This document shows, in pieces, positions 28,406 to 36,202 of a DNA stretch of 43,225 bases; positions within the stretch are counted from its first letter, which is position 1, and the number at the start of each line of letters is the position of its first letter. A program made the translations under genes and the position numbers. The notes below the pieces were generated by a model. It saw only the letters and a list, made by a program, of their open reading frames with translations. It was not told the origin of the DNA and searched no databases. The stretch comes from Lapidilactobacillus luobeiensis (lineage in GTDB: Bacteria; Bacillota; Bacilli; Lactobacillales; Lactobacillaceae), in assembly GCF_024345205.1 (NCBI RefSeq), contig NZ_BROC01000026.1, positions 1 through 43,225 of the forward strand. The letters run 5' to 3'.

Positions 28406-28461
28406 GGATCCACCGCACTGAGTTGAAGTTGATTCAACTTAATGCGGTGGATCCCGTTTTT
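28406..28461 (+). terminator. Terminator of the gal operon
   Basis: GGGATCCACCGCA and AGTTGAA pair with TTCAACT and TGCGGTGGATCCC in a stem of about 20 bp, followed by GTTTTT. Confidence 0.9.
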
Positions 28462-28486
28462 AGAAAATTGGCTGATCGTCGTCAAA

Positions 28487-28524
28487 AAAGAGGTAACGCC
28501 AGCATCGTGGCATTACCTCTTTTG
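28487..28524. terminator. Bidirectional terminator downstream of nox
   Basis: AAAAGAGGTAACGCCA (28487-28502) pairs with TGGCATTACCTCTTTT (28509-28524), with one mismatch and a 6-base loop. It ends nox on the minus strand and backs up the gal terminator. Confidence 0.85.
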
Positions 28525-28571
28525 ATATTGCGTTATGACAAAATAGTTTCAGCTCAACTTATTTTGTCAAC

Positions 28572-29924
28572 TTATTTTGCGCCAACCGTCTCGGCTGCTT
28601 TTGCCACAGCAGCGCCAGCCAAAGCATTGACATAGTTGATCGGTTGATCGAAGTTTGGTTGGAAGAACATGTCGACCATCGACAAGGTATCGATCGTCAT
28701 TTCGGTTTGGATCGCCAAGGAGATCACGTTAGCAGATTGCGCGCAATCATATGAACTAAAGAAAGCACCGCCCTTGACCACTCGAGTTTCTGGATCCCAA
28801 GTCAATTCCATTAGGATCGGGGTCGTGGTCAACATGAATTCTGGACGATAGTTTTGTTCTAAGACCACGTGATCGACGACAACGCCGCGTGCTTTTGCGC
28901 CTTCAACAGTTAGACCAGAGGAAGCCACAGTCTTGCCATAAAGTTCAACGGCAGAGGAAGCTTGCGTGCCTAAATACTTCTCAGTTGGGCCAGCGATGTT
29001 TTTACCAACCAGGATACCTTGACGAACAGCGTTGGTCGCCAAAGGAATATAATCATCCTTGCCAGTTGGGTTGTAATGCACGACCGAGGAGTCACCAGCC
29101 GCATAAATGTCCGGATCACTGGATTGCATATATTCGTTGGTAATGATCGCGCCATTGCCGATCATCTCGACCTTACCCTTCATCAAGCCAGTATTAGGCC
29201 GGAAGCCGGCCGCCATGATCGCGATGTCCGCAGTATAGCTACTGTGATCAGTGGTTACAGTGATCTCATCAGTGCCACTGAATTTAACGACCTTCTCGCC
29301 CAGCGCTAAATGAACACCATGGTCGCGGTAATCTTGTTCGACCCGAGCGGTGATCGTTTCGTCAAAATTCTTTGCTAAAACGCGTGGTAACGCATCGATC
29401 AACGTCACTTTTTTGCCTAACAAGGACAATTGCTCAGCTAATTCCGCGCCGATATAGCCGGCGCCGATCACGATCGCTGAATTGATTTTCTTGGATTCTT
29501 CCTTGATTTGAGTCGCATGGGTCCAATTCTTGCAAAGTTGAACTTTCGGATCATCAATGCCCTCGATCGGTGGGATCACCGGTGCCGAGCCAGTTGTTAC
29601 GACTAATTTATCATAAGTGTCAGTTGATTCTTCCCCAGTTTTCAAATCTTTGACACGAATCGTTTTAGTAACAGTATCAACATCAAGCACGTCATGTTCC
29701 ATCTTCATCGTCGCGCCTAAACTAGCCAACGCCTCTGGACTTGAATAGAACATTTTCTTCGGATCAGAAACATGACCGCCGACCCAAAGCGCGATGCCAC
29801 AGGATAAGAACGAGAGATTATCATTGCGTTCGTATACCGTGACTTGCCAGTCAGGATGCTCAGTTAAAATTTGTTGTGTTGCAAAAGTGCCGGCATGTGT
29901 GCAGCCAATAACAATAACTTTCAT
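28572..29924 (-). CDS. nox: NADH oxidase, probably water-forming (NOX-2 type)
   Basis: A 450-residue flavoprotein disulfide reductase-like enzyme that reoxidises NADH with oxygen, most likely giving water. It has an N-terminal FAD motif (VIVIGCTHAGTFA), the redox cysteine in SFLSCGIALWVGG (Cys about 42), the NADH-binding GAGYIGAELAE (about 158-168) and the second FAD segment YAAGDSS. CoA-disulfide reductases share the fold, but the SCG context and C-terminal domain fit NOX-2. RBS is GGAGGAAGTCC before ATG. Its promoter has a perfect cre over the -35, so CcpA should control it. Confidence 0.9.
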   Translation of the reverse strand: MKVIVIGCTHAGTFATQQILTEHPDWQVTVYERNDNLSFLSCGIALWVGGHVSDPKKMFYSSPEALASLGATMKMEHDVLDVDTVTKTIRVKDLKTGEESTDTYDKLVVTTGSAPVIPPIEGIDDPKVQLCKNWTHATQIKEESKKINSAIVIGAGYIGAELAEQLSLLGKKVTLIDALPRVLAKNFDETITARVEQDYRDHGVHLALGEKVVKFSGTDEITVTTDHSSYTADIAIMAAGFRPNTGLMKGKVEMIGNGAIITNEYMQSSDPDIYAAGDSSVVHYNPTGKDDYIPLATNAVRQGILVGKNIAGPTEKYLGTQASSAVELYGKTVASSGLTVEGAKARGVVVDHVVLEQNYRPEFMLTTTPILMELTWDPETRVVKGGAFFSSYDCAQSANVISLAIQTEMTIDTLSMVDMFFQPNFDQPINYVNALAGAAVAKAAETVGAK

Positions 29925-29981
29925 TAGGACTTCCTCCGTTTATTTGGTTTTTCCAATAATTTTGATACAGACTACAATCTA

Positions 29982-30009
29982 ATTGTAGCGAATCGTCTAG
30001 TAATGTCAA
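29982..30009 (-). promoter_or_regulatory. nox promoter
   Basis: Minus-strand TTGACA (30004-30009), 16 bases, TACAAT (29982-29987), about 58 bases before the nox start codon. Confidence 0.75.
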
Positions 30010-30017
30010 CGCTTTCA
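30004..30017 (-). promoter_or_regulatory. cre site at the nox promoter
   Basis: TGAAAGCGTTGACA on the minus strand matches the CcpA consensus TGWAANCGNTNWCA at every position and covers the -35 box. Confidence 0.8.
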
Positions 30018-30112
30018 ACTCGCTTTTCGTGGCGCACAAAGATAACCTGAACGGCAATAAGGTGTCGCGTGATCTTTGTGAACAACGTGGGCAATAGCTG
30101 GAAAATGGCGTT

Positions 30113-30975
30113 TCTGTATTTACTTCTCCGCCTGATTGCAGATGTAGTTGGGCTTGGGTGGTGACGCAACCGCCTCAGGGCGTTTTTGGTGGCTGGAACG
30201 CAGTGGGCATCGTTTGAAGCCAATCCGCAAAGGACGCGGCTTGTCTCAAAATCAGGTCTTTGTCTAAGTGGCAAAGCCACAAAGACAAATTTCACTGCTG
30301 AAACGTGTTCGCCGACCTAACTTCTTCCGCTTAGCTACGCTCTTATTCTGGAAGCAAGAAACGCTTCCAAAATAAGAGCTAGGCTAATGCTCAGAAGCTG
30401 CCCAGGTCGGCTCACACTCTGAATAGAGCCACACGCCCTGAGGCGGTTGCTAGGCAGAATTGCGCCTATCTGCAATCTGGACGAAGGAGTTTGCGAAGTG
30501 TTTTTGCTAGTGTGGTGGACAAAATGCTATCATTTCATTTTGTAGGCAAGGTCTTGTCAGCTGTTTGACCAGAGTTGCTGGGGTTCATCTAGTCAATTGT
30601 TACGATGTCACTATCAGTGCGAACTTGTGACCACTAGCCATGGTCATCAATTGCGTTGCGATTTGCCATTTTGCACGAGCAGGTGAGGTGGCGTGGCAGC
30701 TTAGTCTGCTTAAAACGGTTGAGCGGGCGGAGTGGAGTGTGGCGGGTAAGATCGCCGTGTCGTTATTCTTAGCGGCTTTGCCGCTTAGAATAAGGCTAAG
30801 CTTTGAGATTCGCGCACTTTGCGAAGCTCAAAGTGATGCCCACAGCGAGCTCACCCGCCACACGCAACGCAGCCCGCGGCCAACATTAGAACGGAACAGC
30901 CGCCCACAGCGAGCTCGCCCCGAACCACGCAATGGAAGTGACGGCCAAGATTGAACCGGTAGCCCCAGAAAGCCA
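30113..30975 (+). repeat. Family L repeat, copy B (complete, with a 126-bp insert)
   Basis: The copy starts near CTGTATTTACT and ends near CAAGATTGAACCGGTA. Left end: outer arms GCAACCGCCTCAGGGCG (30166-30182) and its exact complement (30434-30450). Inside are a TTTGAAG/CTCAAAA region and the hairpin TTTGTCTAAGTGGC-aaa-GCCAC (30259-30289). Right end: outer arms 30737-30759 and 30841-30863, hairpin TTATTCTTAGCGGC-ttt (30763-30793), and the CTTTGAG/CTCAAAG hairpin. The middle is more diverged from copy C than the ends. Small ORFs on both strands differ from those in copy C mainly by residue-changing substitutions, so I treat it as non-coding. It fills the gap between nox and the MgtC gene. Confidence 0.85.
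30301..30420 (+). repeat. Family P palindromic repeat, copy P3 (inside copy B of L)
   Basis: Outer arms GTGTTCGCCGACCT (30305-30318) and AGGTCGGCTCACAC (30404-30417). An inner hairpin pairs CTCTTATTCTGGAAGC with GCTTCCAAAATAAGAG. Copy C of L lacks 30301-30426 exactly here (cactgctg joins agccacacg), so this is an insertion in B or a clean loss in C. Confidence 0.72.
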
Positions 30976-31083
30976 AACAAGTTTGCGACAACATAGACAA
31001 GAACCGTAGTAGCACGAACAGTCGCACTAGTGCGGAACATGTTATCATATAGAAGATAATGATCGTGATTTGGGGGAATGATT

Positions 31084-31791
31084 TTGAAGTTATCAGTAAC
31101 AACAGTAGAAATTTTGATTCGCTTATTAGCAGCCGTTTTGATCTCCGGTTTGATCGGCTATGACCGTGAACAAAAAAATCATCCTGCGGGGATCCGCACC
31201 CATATCCTTGTTTGTGTTGGCGCCTGTGTGATCGCGATGATCCAGCAGGAGATCGGGTTTCAGGCGCTGGCTTTTGCTAAGGCGCAACCGCAATTCGCTG
31301 GCGTCATTCGCGCTGATGAGGCGCGTTTGATCGCTCAAGTCGTGAGTGGGATCGGTTTTTTGGGCGCGGGGACTATTGTTGTGACCCATCGTGCGGTAAC
31401 TGGTTTGACGACGGCGGCCTCTTTATGGGCCACGGCTGGCTTAGGTTTGGCGGTGGGGATGGGTTACTATCGGATCGCCGGGCTCAGTGCTCTTGTCGTT
31501 TTAGCGGTCCTAGCGCTTTTGAAAAAAGTGATCCGAGTACATCCGGCGTTCAAGCGCGTTGAAATCCAATATACGGATAAGGCGGCGACGCGGGCGTTGA
31601 TCCAGACATACTTTGCCGAGAAAAAAATCAAGATCGAGCGCGTCAGTTTTAAAGCGGCGTGGGTCGATGATGAAGAGATCTATACCAATGTTTATACGAT
31701 CGAGCTGCCCCATGATCTTAGTTATGCGCAATTAGTCGATGACCTTTCGGCGGCGGATCAGATGCGGCAGGTGCGGTTGATCAATGTTTGA
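31084..31791 (+). CDS. MgtC/SapB family membrane protein
   Basis: A roughly 235-residue protein with an N-terminal MgtC/SapB membrane domain of about four to five helices (about 8-140). It contains LIGYDREQKNHPAGIRTHILVC in two parts (GYDRE and GIRTH are the family marks) and VVSGIGFLGAGTI. A soluble ACT-like C-terminal domain follows (about 155-230). Relatives are linked to magnesium or acid stress and ATPase control; the substrate is unknown. GGGGGA sits only one base from the ATG at 31078 but seven from the TTG at 31084, so TTG is preferred; the ATG remains possible. The Tag-like gene follows with its RBS overlapping this stop region. Confidence 0.85.
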   Translation: MKLSVTTVEILIRLLAAVLISGLIGYDREQKNHPAGIRTHILVCVGACVIAMIQQEIGFQALAFAKAQPQFAGVIRADEARLIAQVVSGIGFLGAGTIVVTHRAVTGLTTAASLWATAGLGLAVGMGYYRIAGLSALVVLAVLALLKKVIRVHPAFKRVEIQYTDKAATRALIQTYFAEKKIKIERVSFKAAWVDDEEIYTNVYTIELPHDLSYAQLVDDLSAADQMRQVRLINV

Positions 31792-31808
31792 GTCAAGAGG
31801 AGACGGCG

Positions 31809-32321
31809 ATGTCAGCTGGTGTGCAAGAATATGAGCGTCTGTTTGGTCGCGAGACACATGATGAAAAAGTATTATTTGAATTATTGGTCGTGGCCGTTTT
31901 TCAAGCGGGTCTAAGTTGGCAAGCGGCGGCTAGTAAGTTGCCTGCTTTTCGGCGCGCTTTTGCGGATTTTGATCCTCAGGTAGTCGCTGGGTTTGACGAG
32001 CCGGAGATCGAAAGGTTTTTAGCTGATCCGGAATTGATCCGCAATCCACGTAAGCTGCGAGCTATTGTGGCCAATGCACGGGCGATCAGGCTATTACGTC
32101 CGGAATTTGCAAATTTCGGAGAATATCTATGGCACTTTACAAATAAACAACATTGGGTCATGATGATTGCGCCAGGAGCGCCCCTAAATCAGCAGTCTAG
32201 TCTAGGGACTCAGGTTGCTCAGGATATGAAACGACGCGGATTTAAATTTGTCGGACCAACAACAGTGCAGTTGTTTTTGTTAGCCGCAGGGGTGATCCAG
32301 CAACAAGAGAGTGAAAACTGA
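31809..32321 (+). CDS. Divergent DNA-3-methyladenine glycosylase I (Tag) family protein
   Basis: A 170-residue Tag-family protein. Shared segments are QAGLSW, RNPRKLRAIVANARA and the C-terminal RRGFKFVGPTT. Tag removes 3-methyladenine from DNA. Compared with E. coli Tag (from memory) it lacks the N-terminal zinc-ligand cysteine region, ends before the C-terminal His/Cys ligands, and has Ala at the place of Glu38 just before QAGLSW. It may be a zinc-free or functionally changed member. The ATG at 31809 is chosen over a TTG at 31788 because AAGAGGAG precedes it. It follows the MgtC-like gene and is probably cotranscribed. Confidence 0.8.
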   Translation: MSAGVQEYERLFGRETHDEKVLFELLVVAVFQAGLSWQAAASKLPAFRRAFADFDPQVVAGFDEPEIERFLADPELIRNPRKLRAIVANARAIRLLRPEFANFGEYLWHFTNKQHWVMMIAPGAPLNQQSSLGTQVAQDMKRRGFKFVGPTTVQLFLLAAGVIQQQESEN

Positions 32322-32379
32322 CCTGTTCAGCTCCTGAGTTGGTCAGTGGCTAAAGCCATTTTTAGAAAGGGAGTTATCT

Positions 32380-33075
32380 ATGCGAACTTTGATCTTAGTA
32401 GCGCATCCGGAAGTGGCGAATTCGCCGACACAGCAGTTTCTTAAAGCAAGTTTACCGGGATCGGCGGAGTTGATGTGGCATGACTTGAGCGCAAGCGTGG
32501 GTCCTGATGGCCGTTTTCAGCGGGAGGCGGAGCTGGCCTTGGTGCGAAATGCTGAGCGGCTCGTCTTGCAGTTCCCCTTTTATTGGTATAGCGCGCCGTT
32601 TATCTTAAAACAGTGGCAGGAACAGACTTTTACCGGTGAGGTCGAACAATATCATGATTTGGCTGGTAAAGAATTAGTTGTGGTCCTATCCTTGGGTCAA
32701 GCGGAGACCACTTATCAGGCTGGTGCCAGTGAGCGCTTTAGTTTGAGTGAGTTGTTGCGACCTTATCAGGCTTTTGCTGAGAAGCTGGGGTGGCGCTATT
32801 TGCCGCCGCTGGTGATCGGGCAGTTTTCTTATCTGGCCGAAGCGGAGAAGCAACAACTCTTGATCCAGTATCAACAATTATTGACGTTGCCGCAGCCAGC
32901 GAGTTTTAGTGAGCGGGGGATCTGGTTGGCCCAATATTTACGAACCTTGCGCTTAACTGATCCGCAACAACAACAGCAATTGGCGCTAGTCGCGACACAA
33001 TTACAGGAGCAAGTGGCTGAGTATCAGGATCTTCAAGAACAGTTACGGGAGATCCGCGCAGGAGAACGAGATTGA
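32380..33075 (+). CDS. NAD(P)H oxidoreductase, flavodoxin-like fold (KefF/MdaB-type)
   Basis: A 231-residue flavodoxin-fold quinone or NAD(P)H oxidoreductase. The opening LILVAHPEVANSPTQQF is the FMN-binding start, and LQFPFYWYSAPFILKQWQEQ (about 64-83) is the family signature. The first 175 residues fit the domain. The rest is a Gln/Glu-rich helix (about 185-231) longer than usual. The likely role is two-electron reduction of quinones or electrophiles; no partner transporter is adjacent. AAAGGGAG precedes the ATG. Its stop overlaps the start of the 57-residue ORF. Confidence 0.83.
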   Translation: MRTLILVAHPEVANSPTQQFLKASLPGSAELMWHDLSASVGPDGRFQREAELALVRNAERLVLQFPFYWYSAPFILKQWQEQTFTGEVEQYHDLAGKELVVVLSLGQAETTYQAGASERFSLSELLRPYQAFAEKLGWRYLPPLVIGQFSYLAEAEKQQLLIQYQQLLTLPQPASFSERGIWLAQYLRTLRLTDPQQQQQLALVATQLQEQVAEYQDLQEQLREIRAGERD

Positions 33076-33248
33076 TGGATGAACAATGGTTGCAACAGAC
33101 TTTAGCAGAACTAAGTAGTAAAATGCCCCAATATCAAGATCGTGCACTTTTAGCGGCGACGCAGATCTATGTGACGGAATTAGCGCAGCGTTTGACTAAT
33201 GGTCAAGGTGAATTGGATGGTCGGATCTGGAACCATGAACAGTGGTGA
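33075..33248 (+). CDS. Small hypothetical protein (57 aa), coupled to the oxidoreductase
   Basis: A 57-codon ORF starting at the ATG that overlaps the upstream TGA (TGATG) and ending at TGA 33246-33248. The AGGAG inside the end of the oxidoreductase is well placed. The product begins MDEQWLQQTLAELSSKMPQY and ends with WNHEQW; it is helical, Gln-rich and has no signal peptide. I do not recognise a family. The overlap and RBS argue that it is real. Confidence 0.6.
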   Translation: MDEQWLQQTLAELSSKMPQYQDRALLAATQIYVTELAQRLTNGQGELDGRIWNHEQW

Positions 33249-33284
33249 CGTTTGGTCAAGATAGGCTTAAAAAATTATTTTCGC

Positions 33285-33315
33285 TTGACCATGACGTAAC
33301 GTCAGCCTGTATGCT
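33285..33315 (+). promoter_or_regulatory. MerR-type promoter with 19-base spacer
   Basis: TTGACC (33285-33290), exactly 19 bases, TATGCT (33310-33315). The spacer carries the dyad TGACGTAACGTCA. Overlong spacers with a central dyad are the mark of promoters that MerR-family proteins untwist. It lies 23 bases before the merR-type gene. Confidence 0.8.
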
Positions 33316-33337
33316 GAAGAAGTCAGGAGGTGGCAAG

Positions 33338-34111
33338 ATGAAATATCAGACGAGCAAATTGGCTCAGTTAGCTGGTGTCAGCCAACGGACGATCCGCTAC
33401 TACGAAAATGAAGGGTTATTGGTAGCGCAACGTGATCCGGTGAATAATTATCGTTGGTTTGATGAGACGCAGGTCGATCGGCTCCAACAGATCCTTTTTT
33501 ATCGGGAATTGGCCTTGCCTTTAGCGCAGATCAAGCAGATCTTGCTGGCTCCTGATTTCAATATCGTGCAGGCGTTACAGCAACAAGAAGAGGCGTTGTT
33601 GGCCCAACAAAAGCGGCTGACGCAGTTATTGGATTTGTTGCAACGAACGCTGCAACATCATAAGGGGGCGCTCGCAATGAGTGATCAAGAAAAATTTACC
33701 GCATTTAAGGCCGCGCAGGTCGAGGAAAACGAACGGCTTTACGGCGCGGAGATCCGTCAAAAATATGGCGATCAACAGGTGGCACAGGCTAATCAACAGT
33801 GGTTGAAGCGATCGGCGGCAGCAGTGACACAATTACAGGCACAGGAGGAAATCGTTTTTTCAGGCTTGCGACAATTATTGATGGAACAGTCACCAGCGCT
33901 CGAATCTGACTTGGCTCAACAAGTTTTCAGCGCGCACCAAGATTGGTTGCAACTAGCCTGGGGCGCGGCAGTGACTTATACACCGGCGGCTCATCGCGGC
34001 TTAGCGGCATTATATGCCGCCGATCCACGTTTTAAAAAGTATTATGATCAGGCCGCGGGTCCCGGAGCAACCGAGCTATTAGTCGCGATCATTGAAAAAT
34101 ATGCGTTGTAG
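33338..34111 (+). CDS. MerR family regulator with TipAS-like drug-binding domain
   Basis: A 257-residue regulator. The N-terminal MerR helix-turn-helix (about 1-70) has KLAQLAGVSQRTIRYYENEGLL, a coiled-coil dimer helix follows (about 75-118; Gln/Leu-rich), and the C-terminal TipAS-like domain (about 125-255) has ERLYGAEIRQKYG. TipAS domains bind thiopeptides and other drugs and activate transcription. The ATG at 33338 is chosen for its AGGAGGTGGCAAG site and because the HTH starts there. The dyad promoter directly upstream points to autoregulation. A multidrug transporter target is common in the family but none is adjacent. Confidence 0.87.
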   Translation: MKYQTSKLAQLAGVSQRTIRYYENEGLLVAQRDPVNNYRWFDETQVDRLQQILFYRELALPLAQIKQILLAPDFNIVQALQQQEEALLAQQKRLTQLLDLLQRTLQHHKGALAMSDQEKFTAFKAAQVEENERLYGAEIRQKYGDQQVAQANQQWLKRSAAAVTQLQAQEEIVFSGLRQLLMEQSPALESDLAQQVFSAHQDWLQLAWGAAVTYTPAAHRGLAALYAADPRFKKYYDQAAGPGATELLVAIIEKYAL

Positions 34112-34117
34112 GGTTTT

Positions 34118-34346
34118 GAGTGCGGAGCGTAACGGGTTGACTTGGTTGAGCGTCGCAATGGTTGTGATTGAATAAATGGTTCTTTGGATAATTGGGTAGG
34201 AAGGCAGTCAGCCTTCCTACCTGTTTTTTGAAATGGGCTTCACACAACTGACTTCTGCGCCGATACGCACTTTGTCACAGATTGTCTGCGCCAATCAGCG
34301 ACAAATCGCTAGTCGTGCTCGCAGTCACCCGTTGTGTTGCGCCCTC
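34118..34346 (-). repeat. Possible family P repeat, copy P5 (diverged, about 230 bp)
   Basis: The left arm 34118-34142 (GAGTGCGGAGCG...GGGTTGACT) matches the arm of copy P2 at 7700. The right arm 34323-34346 (AGTCACCCGTTGTG...CCCTC) is roughly its inverse complement. The centre is longer than in the other copies and holds the terminator of the merR-type gene. This is the weakest member of the family. No gene is visible in 34112-34425. Confidence 0.45.
34195..34229 (+). terminator. Terminator of the merR-type gene
   Basis: GGTAGGAAGGC (34195-34205) and GCCTTCCTACC (34211-34221) form a perfect 11-bp stem with a 5-base loop, followed by TGTTTTTT. Confidence 0.92.
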
Positions 34347-34425
34347 TTTTTATGGTTAAATGCCGAAACTGGCGGGAAATTATGGTAAAATGTAGACAAT
34401 CTAATCACAATGATGGGGTGGGAAA

Positions 34426-34746
34426 ATGGAAACACGAAATGGGGAAACATCGTTTTTCGACGGTGGGTTATTACAGTTCATTGGGTGGACACTTTTAGGT
34501 GGTTTGGTCACAGCGGTCACTTTGGGGATCTGTTATCCTTGGGCACTGACGATGATCTACGGGTGGCGGATCAATCACACGGTGGTCGATGGTCATCGGA
34601 TGCATTTTGATGGCACCGCGGTGGAATTGTTTGGTCAATGGTTGAAGTGGCTGGTTTTGTCGATCATTACCTTGGGTATTTATGGGTTTTGGGTCAATAT
34701 CAAATTGATCGATTGGAAAACACGCCACACGTTTTTTGTGAATTGA
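34426..34746 (+). CDS. DUF898-like small membrane protein
   Basis: A 106-residue protein with two transmembrane helices (about 18-40 and 72-92). It contains the DUF898/YjgN-like phrases GICYPWALTMIYGWRINHTV, FDGTAVELFGQWLKW and TLGIYGFWVNIKLIDW. Function is unknown. The start follows GGGGTGGGAAA. The DUF218 gene starts 54 bases later, so the two may be cotranscribed. Confidence 0.75.
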   Translation: METRNGETSFFDGGLLQFIGWTLLGGLVTAVTLGICYPWALTMIYGWRINHTVVDGHRMHFDGTAVELFGQWLKWLVLSIITLGIYGFWVNIKLIDWKTRHTFFVN

Positions 34747-34800
34747 GTAGGTTTGGTCGTTGGTAATGATCGAAAAGTTGATGGATTTGGGGAATAAGTG

Positions 34801-35934
34801 ATGGCAGTAGCGAATTGGTTGGATCAGGCGACGCTTTATACTGGTCTGGCAACTCTGGTTTTATTGGGAATATTTCTATGGTCGTGGTTGGCTGAGCCGC
34901 GGCGATTGATCAATGGAATCTTGTTTACCGGTTTTTTTGTTGTTTTCTTGCTAGAGCTGGCCTTTCTGATTTTTTGGACTAGGAATATTGTCTTTATTAC
35001 GATCATGGGTTTTATTTTTATTATTTTAGTATTCATGATCGTACTGGTTCTGGCTTTTCTCTGGGCGTTACTATTATGGAACGCGATCTTGGTCTGGAAA
35101 AGGGAGAGTCACACATTATCGAATATGTTGACGCTGTTTCTGGGTATCGGTTTGGTCTTGCTGTGGGTGGTCAACCTGGTTGCGGTCAATCGCTTCCTGC
35201 CGAATTGGTTGAACATGATTTTGACCGTGCTCCCGTTCGTCGGCTTTTATCTGGTCGTTTGTAGCTATAACTTCTTGGTCAACACGGTCTTATACCAATT
35301 CGTGCCGCGTCATTATCGTGCTGACTATTTGATTGTTTTAGGCGCTGGGCTGATCGATGGCAAAACTGTTTCACGTTTGTTAGGCAATCGGATCGAGCGG
35401 GCCTTGCGTTTTGCGCAAAAGCAACAAAGGAAAGGGCGACCAGCGCCAAAAATCATTTTTTCGGGGGGCCAAGGTCCTGATGAACAATTGTCGGAGGCCA
35501 AGGCGATGGCTGATTACGCAGTGGCCCACGGGTGGGATCCACGCTTGGTTTTATTGGAAGATCGCTCGACGACGACTTTGGAGAATATGACCTTCTCCAA
35601 GCAACTGATCCAGCGTGATTATCACGGCTCGCGATCACAACCGCGGGTCAAATTCTTCACGAATAATTATCACGCTTTTCGTGCTGGCCTATATGCACGG
35701 CAAGCTGGCTTGGCCGCTAATGGGGTCGGCGCGCCTACACGGCTGTATTTTTTGCCGAACGCTTTGATCCGAGAATTCGTCGCGATCTTGATCATGAATA
35801 AGCGCCGTCACTTCTGGATCTTGCTGACGATCGCGATTTTGATCGTTGGTCTGGCTGGCTTGGTCTACGCGCTGAATAATTCTAGCGGTTTTCAGCAAAC
35901 CGTGGTCGATTTCTTTAAGCAGATCAACAAATAG
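34801..35934 (+). CDS. YdcF/SanA-family (DUF218) membrane protein
   Basis: A 377-residue protein. About five transmembrane helices fill residues 10-165, then comes a DUF218 domain (about 175-335; YLIVLGAGLIDG, NRIERAL, IIFSGGQGPDEQLSEAKAMADY, LEDRSTTTLENM), and a final helix lies at about 340-360. DUF218 proteins are linked to envelope integrity, but their chemistry is unsettled. A GTG at 34798 directly precedes the ATG; the ATG is better spaced from GGGG. A weak terminator (TTGAG/CTCAA then T7, 35950-35983) follows. Confidence 0.83.
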   Translation: MAVANWLDQATLYTGLATLVLLGIFLWSWLAEPRRLINGILFTGFFVVFLLELAFLIFWTRNIVFITIMGFIFIILVFMIVLVLAFLWALLLWNAILVWKRESHTLSNMLTLFLGIGLVLLWVVNLVAVNRFLPNWLNMILTVLPFVGFYLVVCSYNFLVNTVLYQFVPRHYRADYLIVLGAGLIDGKTVSRLLGNRIERALRFAQKQQRKGRPAPKIIFSGGQGPDEQLSEAKAMADYAVAHGWDPRLVLLEDRSTTTLENMTFSKQLIQRDYHGSRSQPRVKFFTNNYHAFRAGLYARQAGLAANGVGAPTRLYFLPNALIREFVAILIMNKRRHFWILLTIAILIVGLAGLVYALNNSSGFQQTVVDFFKQINK

Positions 35935-35949
35935 TTTTAGTTAATGACT

Positions 35950-35983
35950 TTGAGTAGCGTGAGCTGGCTCAAGGTCTTTTTTT
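35950..35983 (+). terminator. Weak terminator after the DUF218 gene
   Basis: TTGAG (35950-35954) pairs with CTCAA (35968-35972), with an inner GAGC/GCTC, and is followed by GGTCTTTTTTT. The stem is short. Confidence 0.5.
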
Positions 35984-35986
35984 GCG

Positions 35987-36105
35987 ACGGGTTCACCACC
36001 TCCGACTGCTTGCGGTTAACTACGCAACGCTGCCGGAGGCATAGACCAGCCGCCAAAATCGTTGTTAGGTCGATGTTCAGAGGCTATCTGGGATGACACA
36101 TACTC
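35987..36105 (+). repeat. Family P palindromic repeat, copy P4
   Basis: It shares with P3 an ACG-GTTC-CC start, the block TTAACTACGC (TTAGCTACGC in P3), ATGTTCAGAGGCT (ATGCTCAGAAGCT) and a terminal ACA-ACTC. Its own structure is a hairpin, CCTCCG...CTTGCG...CGCAA...CGGAGG (35998-36040). The gap 35935-36315 holds this repeat, a second stem at 36203-36241 and no gene. Confidence 0.55.
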
Positions 36106-36202
36106 ACGAACCTTCGATCCGAGTTTAGACTCAGATCAAGGGCAGTTGCGCCGCTATCAATGTGGAGCGGTTACGCCTAACACGCCTAAAAATGGCCATG
36201 AA

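Noticed and set aside
29972-30295. Minus-strand small frames containing RQRPDFETSR in L copies B, C and D
   Set aside because: They follow the conserved palindromic DNA and diverge completely outside it; no ribosome site or codon bias supports them.
30640-30954. A 104-codon frame in L copy B with a similar 80-codon frame in copy C (40389-40631)
   Set aside because: In the shared part most differences change the residue (Ser/Gly, Lys/Glu, Ile/Leu, Cys/Gly) and few are silent. The stretch is explained by stem-loops, and there is no good ribosome site.
30113-30975. Idea that L is a known giant RNA such as GOLLD, or a group I/II intron
   Set aside because: There is no tRNA or phage context, no intron ORF and no recognisable catalytic core; the two-ended mirror plan does not match what I know of these.
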